From: Mariniradius saccharolyticus AK6
GTDB taxonomy: Bacteria; Bacteroidota; Bacteroidia; Cytophagales; Cyclobacteriaceae
DNA: 64,000 nucleotides
Reading direction: 5' to 3'
Assembly (NCBI RefSeq): GCF_000330725.2
Contig: NZ_AMZY02000019.1
Coordinates: 62,001 to 126,000 of the forward strand
Part shown: positions 18,785-26,669 of the stretch, piece by piece
Layout: every line of letters begins with the position of its first letter
Position numbering within the stretch: position 1 is the first letter of the stretch
The notes under the pieces: generated by a model
Told to the model about the DNA's origin: nothing
What the model saw: the letters and a program-made list of their open reading frames with translations, nothing else
The model's database searches: none
Program-made: the position numbers and the translations under genes

Positions 18785-20305
18785 TCAATGCGAATGGCCA
18801 TGTTCGGGAAGTTCGCCCGAGGCACTGGCCAATTTGATGGCGTAGGCACCCTTGCTTACGACACGCTCTCCGGCCTTCAATCCTCTCCGAATCGCGACCA
18901 TTTGTCCATCTGTTCCGCCTAGGATAACTTCGCGCTTTTCGAAGGTTTCGCCGCCCGTTTGGACAAACACAAAAAACAAACCCTGCTCTTCCATCAATGC
19001 TTCAAGCGGAATCACCAAGGATTTCTCTTTGGCCTCGGTTTTGAGAAAAACTTCCACCACAATGCCGGGTATGATTTGGCCGACGTTGTCGATTTCGAAG
19101 GTGATCGGTACAAATGGGGAAGCAGCCGAAGTGGTTTTTCCAAAGGAAACGACCCTTCCGTTCATGCTTTTTGTACTAAACACCTCAGGATGCCCGGCCA
19201 TTTTGAAATTGGCGCCAGAGATTTCCGGGAGTTTCTGGAAGTATTTTTGGGAAACCTGTGCCTGAAGCAGCAGCTTTTTATTTTTTGAAATATGTGCCAA
19301 TGGCGTACCTGCCTGGACAAATTGTCCCTCGGATACGAGGATGTTTTTCAGAAATCCGGTACTTGGCGACACGATGCTTTGACCCGCTTCAGAATAATTT
19401 TTCGCCATGACTCTGAAGTTGTTTTGCGCATGCTCAAAAGCAGTTTTTGCGCTCATATAGTCCTTTTCCGAAATAATCTTGTCGGGAAGTAATGCTTGAG
19501 CCCGATCAAACTCCGCCTTGGCTTCCTCATAGGTAGCTTTAGCCTCCAAGTACATCACTTCCGGATTGGATTGGGTAAGGTCGGAGGCAGCGATGGTAAA
19601 CAGCTTGTCCCCGGCGGAGATTGCCGATCCGATGATGGTTTTGTTTCCTGAAAATAAGACCGTTCCACTCGACTTGGCAGTGAGCACTGTTTCGTCGCCA
19701 GGCGCAGAGAGGATTGTTCCCGTGGTTTTGATGATTTCCTGAAATGGGACTTCAGCCGCTGGGACGGACAGGAACTCCGTCCCCCATGATTGGTCCTTCA
19801 GGTAGGTGATTTCAGTTCCTGAAGCCGATTCCTTTTTGCGCAGCTCGGCAGTTGCCCTGCTGGAAAAGACTTCGACCTGTCCAAGTTCAAAAGTTTCTTT
19901 TCCCATCTCTCCTTCAAAATGAATTTCCAACATACCATTTCCAGCAACTTGAGGTTGGATATCTACATGAAATATTCCCGGTTCGGAGGGCTTGTCTGCT
20001 TTTCCCTCAATTTTTTTTCCATCGATTGAAAGAATTGCTCGAACGCTGCCGGATTCGGCTGGTAGGAACCGGGTTCCTATTAGGGAGACGTGGATGTGAA
20101 GGGTGTTTTCTTGATTTTGTATCAGGGGTTGAAAGTCGACGAATAACTCCGCGTTGGTGGAATAGGCTGTGAGCGATATCGATTCTGTATCCAAGGCGAC
20201 TTCGTGTGAATGATCATGCCCGTCATCGTGGCTATGCTCATTGGGGGATTGGCAGGAGGCCAGGCCACACAAAATGCCGATCAAATAAAAGAGTGGATTT
20301 TTCAT
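18785..20305 (-). CDS. Efflux RND periplasmic adaptor lipoprotein (CzcB-like)
   Basis: 506 residues. The N-terminus MKNPLFYLIGILCGLASC is a lipoprotein signal with the lipidated Cys at residue 18. A His-rich segment follows (HSHDDGHDHSHE), and the protein ends GHSH, which suggests metal capture in the periplasm. The central part has the barrel-sandwich, helical hairpin and beta-barrel of membrane-fusion proteins (TVLTAKSSGTVLFSGN). I chose the ATG at 20305, since the nine residues of a longer reading would precede the signal peptide. Operon: His-rich protein, this adaptor, pump, channel. Confidence 0.93.
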   Translation of the reverse strand: MKNPLFYLIGILCGLASCQSPNEHSHDDGHDHSHEVALDTESISLTAYSTNAELFVDFQPLIQNQENTLHIHVSLIGTRFLPAESGSVRAILSIDGKKIEGKADKPSEPGIFHVDIQPQVAGNGMLEIHFEGEMGKETFELGQVEVFSSRATAELRKKESASGTEITYLKDQSWGTEFLSVPAAEVPFQEIIKTTGTILSAPGDETVLTAKSSGTVLFSGNKTIIGSAISAGDKLFTIAASDLTQSNPEVMYLEAKATYEEAKAEFDRAQALLPDKIISEKDYMSAKTAFEHAQNNFRVMAKNYSEAGQSIVSPSTGFLKNILVSEGQFVQAGTPLAHISKNKKLLLQAQVSQKYFQKLPEISGANFKMAGHPEVFSTKSMNGRVVSFGKTTSAASPFVPITFEIDNVGQIIPGIVVEVFLKTEAKEKSLVIPLEALMEEQGLFFVFVQTGGETFEKREVILGGTDGQMVAIRRGLKAGERVVSKGAYAIKLASASGELPEHGHSH

Positions 20306-20344
20306 TTTTGTATGTTTTTTTTGGTTCCACAAGTGCCTTCGATT

Positions 20345-20354
20345 CCCCCCCCCC
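20345..20354 (+). repeat. C10 homopolymer tract upstream of efflux adaptor
   Basis: Ten consecutive C (G on the coding strand) directly followed by GGGG, about 40 bases upstream of the adaptor start. Homopolymers of this length can slip. It lies in untranslated sequence between two operon genes. Confidence 0.7.
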
Positions 20355-20518
20355 GGGGCCTTCGGAGTGGTTCATTTCCACAATCGGCCCATAAGGGAAT
20401 TTTTAAATCGAAAACCGCGATGCAGCTTTTGGAACTTGATCTGAAATCAAATGTCGGTGTGTAATTAAATCCCGCCTACACTGGAAGGCATAGCAACACT
20501 GTCCTGAGTGTGGAATTT

Positions 20519-20920
20519 TTAACCCATCGCAGGAGGCGCACGGAGGCCCCGAATATCGGGTTTGATTGAAAAATGAATATCGGGTGGTGGAAGTGCCCAA
20601 TCTTGGCTTTGTATGGCCACAAAATCGTAAAACAAGGTTTGGTGGAAAAAAGCCACAGAAGCTTTTTTTTCTGACTTCTTCTCCACCATTACATCTACTT
20701 CCAAATGGTCGAAATAGACCATTCCGGCGTGGTTGTGTGCGACGGTCGAGAAAATGCTACCCAAAAGACCTTCATGGGCATGAAGGTGGTCACGGGTATG
20801 TTTGACTGTCGTGCCGGAATCCTCCCCAATATGTCCATGGTGGCAATGTGGGATGAGGTTGTGCCCCATCATGAGCGCCACGGATATGGTCAAGAAGAAC
20901 AGGGAGATGCGTCGTTTCAT
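20519..20920 (-). CDS. Small exported His-rich protein, first gene of metal efflux operon
   Basis: 133 residues with a signal peptide or membrane anchor (about 1-20). The mature part is rich in histidine (IPHCHHGHIG, HTRDHLHAHEG, AHNHAG), as expected for a periplasmic metal buffer or chaperone. No named family is recognised. It lies 213 bases upstream of the CzcB-like adaptor on the same strand, with no other gene between. A role in binding the metal exported by the pump is inference from composition and position. Confidence 0.75.
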   Translation of the reverse strand: MKRRISLFFLTISVALMMGHNLIPHCHHGHIGEDSGTTVKHTRDHLHAHEGLLGSIFSTVAHNHAGMVYFDHLEVDVMVEKKSEKKASVAFFHQTLFYDFVAIQSQDWALPPPDIHFSIKPDIRGLRAPPAMG

Positions 20921-21010
20921 TTTTGGAAAAGAAATTTACTCAAAATCCAAGCGCATCAAAATATTGATATCTAATTTAAAAAAGGTCTTGTTAAAGGTCG
21001 GTCAGGAAAA

Positions 21011-21436
21011 TTAAGGTTGGGGGTAAAGGGCGAGGGTTTCTTTGATACTTGCTTTGACCATCTGTCCGATAATTTCAGGATCGGCATCGGCCAGTTTATT
21101 GATGTATACGCAGGATTTTGCCGCTTTGTGTTTCCCAAGTTTGGAGAGCAGGTCCGCATGTTGGCCATGGACATCACAGGACATATAAAGGCTGATGGAC
21201 CCTTTTCTTGGAGAAAATCCCGCCAAAGGTGCATCACCTGCATGCCCTGAGGCATATTTGTAATGATAGCTTCCGAATCCAATGATGGATGGTCCCCACA
21301 TTTTTGGGGGGAAGCCGCTGGCTTTCTCGAAGATTTTCAACAGTTCCCTGCTGTCGGCTTGCTGCTGTGCGGAAGGCAAAGCAGCGATAAACTCTTCCAC
21401 GGATGCGGAGGTTTCTTTTGTCTTGTTTTCAGCCAT
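21011..21436 (-). CDS. DUF1801 domain-containing protein
   Basis: 141 residues matching the DUF1801/YdhG-like fold: a helical start (VEEFIAALP), the core PPKMWGPSIIGFGSYHYKY, GFSPRKGSISLYM, and a terminal LADADPEIIGQMV helix. The domain resembles frataxin in shape; its biochemical role is not established. It lies three bases after the YdeI-like gene and is very probably co-transcribed with it; the two families often occur together. Confidence 0.88.
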   Translation of the reverse strand: MAENKTKETSASVEEFIAALPSAQQQADSRELLKIFEKASGFPPKMWGPSIIGFGSYHYKYASGHAGDAPLAGFSPRKGSISLYMSCDVHGQHADLLSKLGKHKAAKSCVYINKLADADPEIIGQMVKASIKETLALYPQP

Positions 21437-21438
21437 GA

Positions 21439-22005
21439 TTATTTAGGTTTGTATTTGTCATTGAGTCCGATTCCTGCCGTGATCATTGGGGTGATTTTCT
21501 CCAATCTACTCATTTGGGTTTCCCTCCTTTTGGCTTCAGCAATATAGACTGCATATTCTTTTCTTTTGGAAAGGCTTAGATTTACGAAGGCCTCCTGCAA
21601 ATCTTGATTTTCCGCTAAGGCTTTGTCGAGGATTTCTGGTAGATCGAGTTCGGTGGTCTTTTCCGTCACCCACCTCTTGCCAGCCTTTTCATTTTCGATT
21701 GTCTCACGTAGATAGGATAGGACTCGATCTCGATTGATATCTTCCTTGGATGCAAAGCGCCACTGCCGCATGGCTTTGGTCTTTTCTTCTTGGGCATTGT
21801 TGAGCACTCCCAAGGGATCTGACAAAAATACGCCTTGGTAAAACCACAGTCCGACATAGGATTTGAAGGGTGCTATTCCTACAAGATTGGTCCCTTTGTA
21901 GGTGTAGACTTCAATGCCCCACTTGATGGTCTTTTCCAATTCGGTTTGGGCCAAAATGGATCTCAACAGTTCAAGTTCTTCCTTCCAATTGTCTTCCTTT
22001 ATCAT
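21439..22005 (-). CDS. YdeI/OmpD-associated family protein with DUF1801-like domain
   Basis: 188 residues. The N-terminal half (TIKWGIEVYTYKGTNLVGIA, PFKSYVGLWFYQG) is DUF1801-like. The C-terminal half is the bacteriocin-protection YdeI type (LDLPEILDKALAENQDLQEA, FVNLSLSKRKEYAVYI, EAKRRETQMSRLEKI). I chose the ATG at 22005. The open frame extends to 22098, but those extra residues (LGKLGNPN and before) are the remnant of a serpin C-terminus and not part of this protein. Function is unknown. Confidence 0.85.
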   Translation of the reverse strand: MIKEDNWKEELELLRSILAQTELEKTIKWGIEVYTYKGTNLVGIAPFKSYVGLWFYQGVFLSDPLGVLNNAQEEKTKAMRQWRFASKEDINRDRVLSYLRETIENEKAGKRWVTEKTTELDLPEILDKALAENQDLQEAFVNLSLSKRKEYAVYIAEAKRRETQMSRLEKITPMITAGIGLNDKYKPK

Positions 22006-22020
22006 AGGTGGTCCTTGGTT

Positions 22021-22213
22021 TGGATTCCCCAATTTACCCAAAAATAGGATTTCACGGCTGTGTTTTTTATTTACAAAATTGTCCAACACCAAAACCATTG
22101 GCGTAGTAGGTCCTGCAGGGATCTTTTTATGACTTTTACGATCTTGTCGGAAGCCGCTTCGCTTTCTTTTTCATCAGCCTCGATCAGGGTCTCATAGATT
22201 ACCCGGCTGATTT
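22021..22213 (-). pseudogene. Remnant of a second serpin C-terminus
   Basis: Minus-strand translation gives ISRVIYETLIEADEKESEAA, then after a one-base frameshift near 22130 IPAGPTTPMVLVLDN and KKHSREILFLGKLGNPN. These match in order the reactive-loop hinge and final strands of the intact serpin at 22901-24148 (SRVIHDAMIEVDEKGSEAAA, VLVLDKPF, GAILFMGKLGNPS). Only about 64 codons remain; the N-terminal nine tenths are gone, replaced upstream by an unrelated lipoprotein gene. It ends next to the YdeI-like start. Confidence 0.85.
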
Positions 22214-22251
22214 AAGGAAAAATCATGAATATTATCAATAAGAAAAAAACT

Positions 22252-22887
22252 CTAACGCCACCTCGTGATTGGCACAATAAAGTCAGCCTCAGCCCAACGG
22301 ACATTCAGGTCTTTTTGTGCCTTTATGGCTATTTCCAGAGGCTCAAAGCCGGTTTTCACCTCTTTGACCACAAATCTTTGAGTCGAATAAGTTGATGCCT
22401 CCCAATCCAATCCGTTGTCGGATGCCCATTCCAAGATTGCAGGTATATCTCCTTCGTTGTTAGGATGGATCGAAATTCCGTTGACCAATGTCCATGGGAA
22501 TTGGCCACTTATTCCATTTCTATCAGCCTTAAAACTCGGAGTAGCCGCGTTAATGGATTCATCCTGATTCAGGATTTCCAATGACTGATATAGAACATCA
22601 CATTCTTTGGACGTTAGCCAAAAAGGAACGCTATTTGAGAAATTTCCAACAGGGAACAATTTTTCGTCTAAGAACTCATACCGATCAAAAAGAGATCGGA
22701 TTTGGGTTTCCAAATTCTCCGAATCCAAAAACTCCACCCATAACACACCTGTGACAGGTGTCAGTGACGTCGGTTCCCCAGATATCGCATACAAATAGCT
22801 AACCTCACAGGTTGGCTCAGGTAGTTCTCTTTCATTGGAACAAGAAGCTAGGATCAAGAATGGCAAAAGAAACAGGATTCTGATCAT
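22252..22887 (-). CDS. Lipoprotein of unknown function
   Basis: 211 residues with a lipoprotein signal (FLLPFLILASC, lipidated Cys about residue 16). No family is recognised. The rest looks globular, with no repeats or membrane segments. It begins 13 bases after the stop of the serpin gene and precedes a serpin remnant, so it sits where the body of a second serpin gene would have been. Co-transcription with the serpin is likely from spacing. A link to protease inhibition is only positional. Confidence 0.75.
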   Translation of the reverse strand: MIRILFLLPFLILASCSNERELPEPTCEVSYLYAISGEPTSLTPVTGVLWVEFLDSENLETQIRSLFDRYEFLDEKLFPVGNFSNSVPFWLTSKECDVLYQSLEILNQDESINAATPSFKADRNGISGQFPWTLVNGISIHPNNEGDIPAILEWASDNGLDWEASTYSTQRFVVKEVKTGFEPLEIAIKAQKDLNVRWAEADFIVPITRWR

Positions 22888-22900
22888 ACTTCCGGCGAAA

Positions 22901-24148
22901 CTAATTTATCGAAGGATTCCCCAATTTGCCCATAAAAAGAATAGCACCGCTGTGTTTTTCTTGGATAAAGAAGATGAAGGGCTTGTCCAATACCAGCACC
23001 TGGGGTACCGGTGGTCCCGCGGACGTTTTCTCGACAACCTCCACGACGGTGGCCGCAGCGGCTTCGCTGCCTTTTTCATCGACTTCGATCATTGCATCAT
23101 GGATGACCCGGCTGATCTTCAGTTCATCCGTGGGATTGGAAAACAGCTTGGTGAAGTTTTCCCTGCTAAAGGAGAAAGGCTTTACCAAACCCATTTCTAT
23201 GAGATCGTCCTTCATGTTGTCCATCTTCTGCCTAAGCTTGAATTTTGGCATTTTCAGGATCAGATTCGTCTCGGTGCTGTTTCTGCGCCATGATTGGATG
23301 TTTTCCCAGTTTACGAGCTGGGCGATCTCATTGATATTGCCTTGAGGATGGTAGAGGACTCCCATGCTGTATTGGCCGGTGCTGTAGGGGATTTCTATGT
23401 ATTGGAAGCCATTGGCAAAAGCCACCTTAAACGTGGAAGCTTTTCCAAGATCCATCATGTCTACTTGGATGCTTTGGCCGGGGGCAGGGAAAAATGGCTC
23501 ATTCTTGGTGTTTTTTGCTTCAAATTGGTATTTCCAGTCTGCCTTGAAATAGATGGCGTTCACCAGGTACATGACCGCATTTTCAGGAATTCTGTCCAAC
23601 ATATCCTGAATTAGGTTGTTGGTTTGCTTTTCGATCCAATCGTTGATGATGTTGACAGACTGTGGATCCAGCATGTCCAATCCCGCGATCTCTGCATCAT
23701 AATAATCCTGTGCTGTCTGTTTGAAGGGAACCTGCACTTGGTATTCTTTTTTGTACCAAATGGCATTGGCAATAGCCAATTTGACTTTCGGATCTACTTG
23801 CAGTAAAAATTTGCGAAGATCTCTGCTGCCAGCGTTTGCTTGATCGAGGCTGATGTTTCCATAGCGCAGTACATCGACAAATTCCTCCAGCACATCGCCC
23901 TCATTGCCGTTCATGGTCATGGAAAGTGCCTGATGGATGCTATAGGGGCTGAAGAATTGGTTGGTTTTCGCCGGGTCGTAAAGCTGCTGGAAAAGATCCA
24001 AGGCAAACTTGCCGCTTGCATCGGACATTTCGACTTCTGCAGCCGAGAGGGTACGGAGATTTGGTTCAATGGGCTTCAGGTCCTCGGAAGGCTGGCAAGC
24101 CGCCAAGATGACAAACAAAGCCGCAATCAGAATTTGGTAGGTTTTCAT
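22901..24148 (-). CDS. Serpin-family protease inhibitor, lipoprotein
   Basis: 415 residues. The signal MKTYQILIAALFVILAAC places a lipidated Cys at 18, so it is anchored in a membrane. The serpin core is complete (FFSPYSIHQALSMTMNG, YLVNAIYFKADW, LPKF-like LKMPKFKL, LVKPFSFSRENF). The reactive loop hinge GSEAAAAT (360-367) has the small residues required for inhibitory loop insertion. Counting 15 positions from Gly360 gives P1 Lys374 and P1' Thr375, which would favour trypsin-like targets. The end VLVLDKPFIFFIQ, GKLGNPSIN is typical. Inhibition itself is inferred. Confidence 0.94.
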   Translation of the reverse strand: MKTYQILIAALFVILAACQPSEDLKPIEPNLRTLSAAEVEMSDASGKFALDLFQQLYDPAKTNQFFSPYSIHQALSMTMNGNEGDVLEEFVDVLRYGNISLDQANAGSRDLRKFLLQVDPKVKLAIANAIWYKKEYQVQVPFKQTAQDYYDAEIAGLDMLDPQSVNIINDWIEKQTNNLIQDMLDRIPENAVMYLVNAIYFKADWKYQFEAKNTKNEPFFPAPGQSIQVDMMDLGKASTFKVAFANGFQYIEIPYSTGQYSMGVLYHPQGNINEIAQLVNWENIQSWRRNSTETNLILKMPKFKLRQKMDNMKDDLIEMGLVKPFSFSRENFTKLFSNPTDELKISRVIHDAMIEVDEKGSEAAAATVVEVVEKTSAGPPVPQVLVLDKPFIFFIQEKHSGAILFMGKLGNPSIN

Positions 24149-24221
24149 AGGTATTGTATTTACATTCTTATGACGGCTTACTCGTTGGAAACGCTACACC
24201 ATGCACTGAAAGTAGTGATCA

Positions 24222-25391
24222 TTATTTCGATAAATCCAATGCCCTTTCCAGATCTTGGATAATGTCGTCCACATGCTCAAGGCCTACCGAGAGGCGCACC
24301 AAGCCGTCCGAAATCCCGACCTGTTGCCGCTCATCCACGGTAAGTTTGCTGTGTGTGGTGGAAGCCGGATGCGTCACAATGCTGCGGCTGTCGCCAAGAT
24401 TGGGCGTAATGGAAATCATCTGAAGGGAATCGATAAACCTTTGGGCACGTTGGATACCTCCTTTTAGGGAAAGCGTAATGATGCCTCCTCCTTGCTTCAT
24501 TTGTTTTTTGGCCAGGTTAAACTGTGGATGCGAAGGCAGGAAAGGGTATTTCACAAAATCCAAATGTTTGTTTCCCCCGAAGTATTCGGCAACCCGGAGT
24601 GCATTGCTGCAATGCCGATCCATGCGGACAGCCAGGGTTTCCATGCTTTTGGCGAGCATCCAGGCATTGAAAGGGGAGAGGGCCGGGCCGGTATGTCTGG
24701 CAAAGAACTCCACTTCCTTGATCAGTTCTTTTTTCCCCAAAATCAATCCGCCCAAGACACGTCCCTGTCCATCGATGTACTTGGTAGCTGAATGTGTCAC
24801 GATATGTGCGCCCCAGCTGGCGGGTTGCTGCAGATAAGGCGTGGCGAAGCAATTGTCGACCACCAAGATCAAGCCATGTGTGTCGGCGAATTTTCCTGCC
24901 CATTCAAGGTCGATAATCTCCAAACCGGGATTGGAAGGGGTTTCGATAAAGAGCATCTTGGTGTTGGGCTTCAGGAGGCTTTCCCAGTTTTGGATATCCG
25001 AAATGTCCCCATAAGTGGAGGTAATGCCCCATTTTGGAAACACGCGCGTCAATAGCTGGTGGGTAGATCCAAATAGCGATCTGGATGCCAAGACATGGTC
25101 GCCTTGCTGCAGGAGCGCGGCAATGCTTCCAAACATCGCGGCCATCCCTGATGCTGTAGCAATTCCGGCTTCGGTCCCTTCTGCGGCACAGACTTTTTGG
25201 ATCAAGTCGGAAGTGTTGGGATTGGCGTAGCGGGAATAGATATTTCCCTCGATCTCCTCCGAAAACATTTGCCGGGCTTCCTCAGCTGACTCGAAAGTGA
25301 AGCTTGAGGTAAGGTAAATCGGGGCGGAATGTTCCCTTTGGTTGGATTTGGAAGTGGAAAGCCGTATGGCGTCAGTTTCGAAATGGGACAT
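24222..25391 (-). CDS. metZ: PLP-dependent O-succinylhomoserine sulfhydrylase / cystathionine gamma-synthase family enzyme
   Basis: 389 residues of the Cys/Met metabolism PLP family. The cofactor Lys lies in THSATKYIDGQGRVLGG; phosphate- and substrate-binding stretches YSRYANPNTSDL, ATASGMAA and PGLEIIDL are present. The closest pattern is MetZ (O-succinylhomoserine sulfhydrylase), which makes homocysteine from O-acylhomoserine and sulfide; methionine gamma-lyase or cystathionine gamma-synthase are alternatives. The SAM riboswitch 185 bases upstream points to methionine biosynthesis rather than degradation. Start chosen at MSHFETDAIRL; the 15 residues of a longer reading lie in the leader. 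Single gene. Confidence 0.9.
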   Translation of the reverse strand: MSHFETDAIRLSTSKSNQREHSAPIYLTSSFTFESAEEARQMFSEEIEGNIYSRYANPNTSDLIQKVCAAEGTEAGIATASGMAAMFGSIAALLQQGDHVLASRSLFGSTHQLLTRVFPKWGITSTYGDISDIQNWESLLKPNTKMLFIETPSNPGLEIIDLEWAGKFADTHGLILVVDNCFATPYLQQPASWGAHIVTHSATKYIDGQGRVLGGLILGKKELIKEVEFFARHTGPALSPFNAWMLAKSMETLAVRMDRHCSNALRVAEYFGGNKHLDFVKYPFLPSHPQFNLAKKQMKQGGGIITLSLKGGIQRAQRFIDSLQMISITPNLGDSRSIVTHPASTTHSKLTVDERQQVGISDGLVRLSVGLEHVDDIIQDLERALDLSK

Positions 25392-25429
25392 AGGTTTGGA
25401 GTGGGGAGTAATTATTGGTTGGGGGTAAA

Positions 25430-25457
25430 TAGACAATAGTCCATAGACGATAGTCCA
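25430..25457 (-). repeat. 7-bp repeat array, TGGACTA family
   Basis: Four tandem words TAGACAA, TAGTCCA, TAGACGA, TAGTCCA on the plus strand. Read on the minus strand they are TGGACTA, TCGTCTA, TGGACTA, TTGTCTA, the same family as at 7260-7287. The array sits in the leader between the SAM riboswitch and the metZ start. Confidence 0.75.
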
Positions 25458-25575
25458 TGTTTGGTGGGTTTTGGATTGGAAAGTCTTTGGGTAATCCTCA
25501 GGAAAAAGGCCTCAAGCCTAAAAAAATCTAGTGATCGAAGTCGGCTAAGAACAGAAAGCTTTGTCATAATCTCCA

Positions 25576-25676
25576 ATTTATAGTTCCCAAATGGGCAGGT
25601 TTTGGCACCTTTTCATAGTTTTTGAATGGTTGCCAGAGGGTCATCGAGCCTGTTCTCTCGCCTCTTCTTTATAAAT
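25576..25676 (-). promoter_or_regulatory. SAM-I (S-box) riboswitch upstream of metZ
   Basis: On the minus strand the outer stem P1 is ATTTATA (25676-25670) with TATAAAT (25582-25576). Between them lie the S-box signatures AAGAAGAGGCGAGAG, GGCTCGATGACCC, CTGGCAACC and AAAAGGTGCCAAAACC, in the order and spacing of SAM-I aptamers. It is expected to turn the sulfhydrylase gene down when S-adenosylmethionine is plentiful. The output mechanism is not clear: the gene starts about 185 bases later, and only a weak hairpin (AGGC/GCCT followed by five T, near 25510) could terminate. Confidence 0.87.
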
Positions 25677-25694
25677 CAGTTTCCTGAAGTGCTG

Positions 25695-25725
25695 CAAAGT
25701 AATGCATCAGGGCTTGGAATTGCAA
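25695..25725 (-). promoter_or_regulatory. Putative promoter for riboswitch-metZ transcript
   Basis: On the minus strand TTG (25725-25723), 20 bases, then TTACTTTG (25702-25695), near TAnnTTTG. A start about seven bases later would place the riboswitch at the very 5' end of the RNA, as expected. Confidence 0.45.
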
Positions 25726-25751
25726 GGATGTGGGGAATTGATTTTTGATGG

Positions 25752-25814
25752 GAGAAACGAGATGCGAGAGACGAGAAGCAAGAAGCAAGAGGCAAGAACC
25801 AAGAAGCAAGAGAA
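25752..25814 (+). repeat. 7-bp repeat array, GAGAAGC/AAGAAGC family
   Basis: Nine consecutive heptamers: GAGAAAC, GAGATGC, GAGAGAC, GAGAAGC, AAGAAGC, AAGAGGC, AAGAACC, AAGAAGC, AAGAGAA. The purine-rich strand is the plus strand. No gene covers it. The rest of the spacer 25815-25963 shows nothing recognisable. Confidence 0.85.
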
Positions 25815-25963
25815 AGAAACGTAATTCGGATTTAAGGTCGGGTATCGAGAGTTCAATCCCTGGAGTTTGATTTGGGAAATCTTGGGTGAATTTTTTGGAT
25901 ACGGACCCTTGACCCCAATCCCTTCCCTGGAATATTGTCTATCCACACACCAACCCAAAACCA

Positions 25964-26019
25964 TGGTCTATGGACTATTTACCCCAATAACCAATAACCA
26001 ATAACTGTCAACTACCAAG
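25964..26019 (+). repeat. 7-bp repeat array, TGGACTA and CAATAAC families
   Basis: TGGTCTA and TGGACTA (25964-25977) are followed by three CAATAAC words (25985-26005), then TGTCAAC and TACCAAG. The same two families are neighbours at 7216-7287, but in the opposite order. It lies just beyond the 3' end of pth. Confidence 0.8.
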
Positions 26020-26024
26020 TCCCC

Positions 26025-26585
26025 TCACTCATTGAACTGCGTCATGGTCATATGGATGCCGATGGTGCAAAAGCTCAGGCACATATCGATGGCTTTGTCC
26101 ATGAAAATCGGGAGTTCTTCAAATTCCTTCGCGGTAAATCGTCCCAGAACATACTCAACCTGCCGTCCTTTAGGGAAATCATCCCCAATCCCAAACCGCA
26201 AGCGTGGATAATCCTGGCCACCGAGCAGTTCTTCAATATTCTTCAGGCCATTGTGCCCGGCGGGTGAACCTTTGGCACGCATGCGCAGCTTTCCAAAAGG
26301 CAGTGCGACATCGTCCACAATCACCATGATGTTTTCCTTGGGAATTCCCAATTCCTTCATCCAATAATTAACCGCCTTCCCGCTGAGGTTCATGTACGTA
26401 GTGGGTTTGATCAAGTGAATCTGCCGGCCCTTGTGTTTGAATTCGGCGGTAAAGGCAAGGCGGTTGCTTTTCCACGCGGCGCCTTCCCGGTCTGCCAAGC
26501 GGTCCAGGGTGAGGAAGCCGATATTGTGCCGCGTCAGTTCGTATTCGGGGCCAATATTGCCAAGACCGACGATGAGGTATTTCAT
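26025..26585 (-). CDS. pth: Peptidyl-tRNA hydrolase Pth
   Basis: 186 residues. It frees peptides from stalled peptidyl-tRNA. Family motifs are clear: [24 protein letters not shown] (begins at residue 1, catalytic His near 20), [24 protein letters not shown] and [13 protein letters not shown] chose the start at [10 protein letters not shown]; a longer reading adds nine unlikely residues. The gene is last in the prs-rplY-pth order, typical of many bacteria, though a hairpin separates it from rplY. Confidence 0.96.
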   Translation of the reverse strand: MKYLIVGLGNIGPEYELTRHNIGFLTLDRLADREGAAWKSNRLAFTAEFKHKGRQIHLIKPTTYMNLSGKAVNYWMKELGIPKENIMVIVDDVALPFGKLRMRAKGSPAGHNGLKNIEELLGGQDYPRLRFGIGDDFPKGRQVEYVLGRFTAKEFEELPIFMDKAIDMCLSFCTIGIHMTMTQFNE

Positions 26586-26610
26586 GGTGTAAGTTTCTGG
26601 TAAGGTGTGC

Positions 26611-26647
26611 AAAAATAAAGATTCCTGCCTTTTTGGGGCAGGAATCT
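26611..26647 (-). terminator. Intrinsic terminator after rplY
   Basis: AGATTCCTGCC (26619-26629) and GGCAGGAATCT (26637-26647) form an 11-bp stem. On the minus strand it is followed by TTATTTTTG. It would attenuate transcription from rplY into pth. Confidence 0.85.
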
Positions 26648-26669
26648 AATTTTGGATTGGAAGAAGTTA

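Noticed and set aside
22006-22098. 31-residue N-terminal extension of the YdeI-like protein
   Set aside because: The extension is the tail of a decayed serpin gene (LGKLGNPN), not part of the YdeI fold.
25752-25814. CRISPR array
   Set aside because: The units are contiguous 7-mers without spacers, and no cas gene is present in the window.
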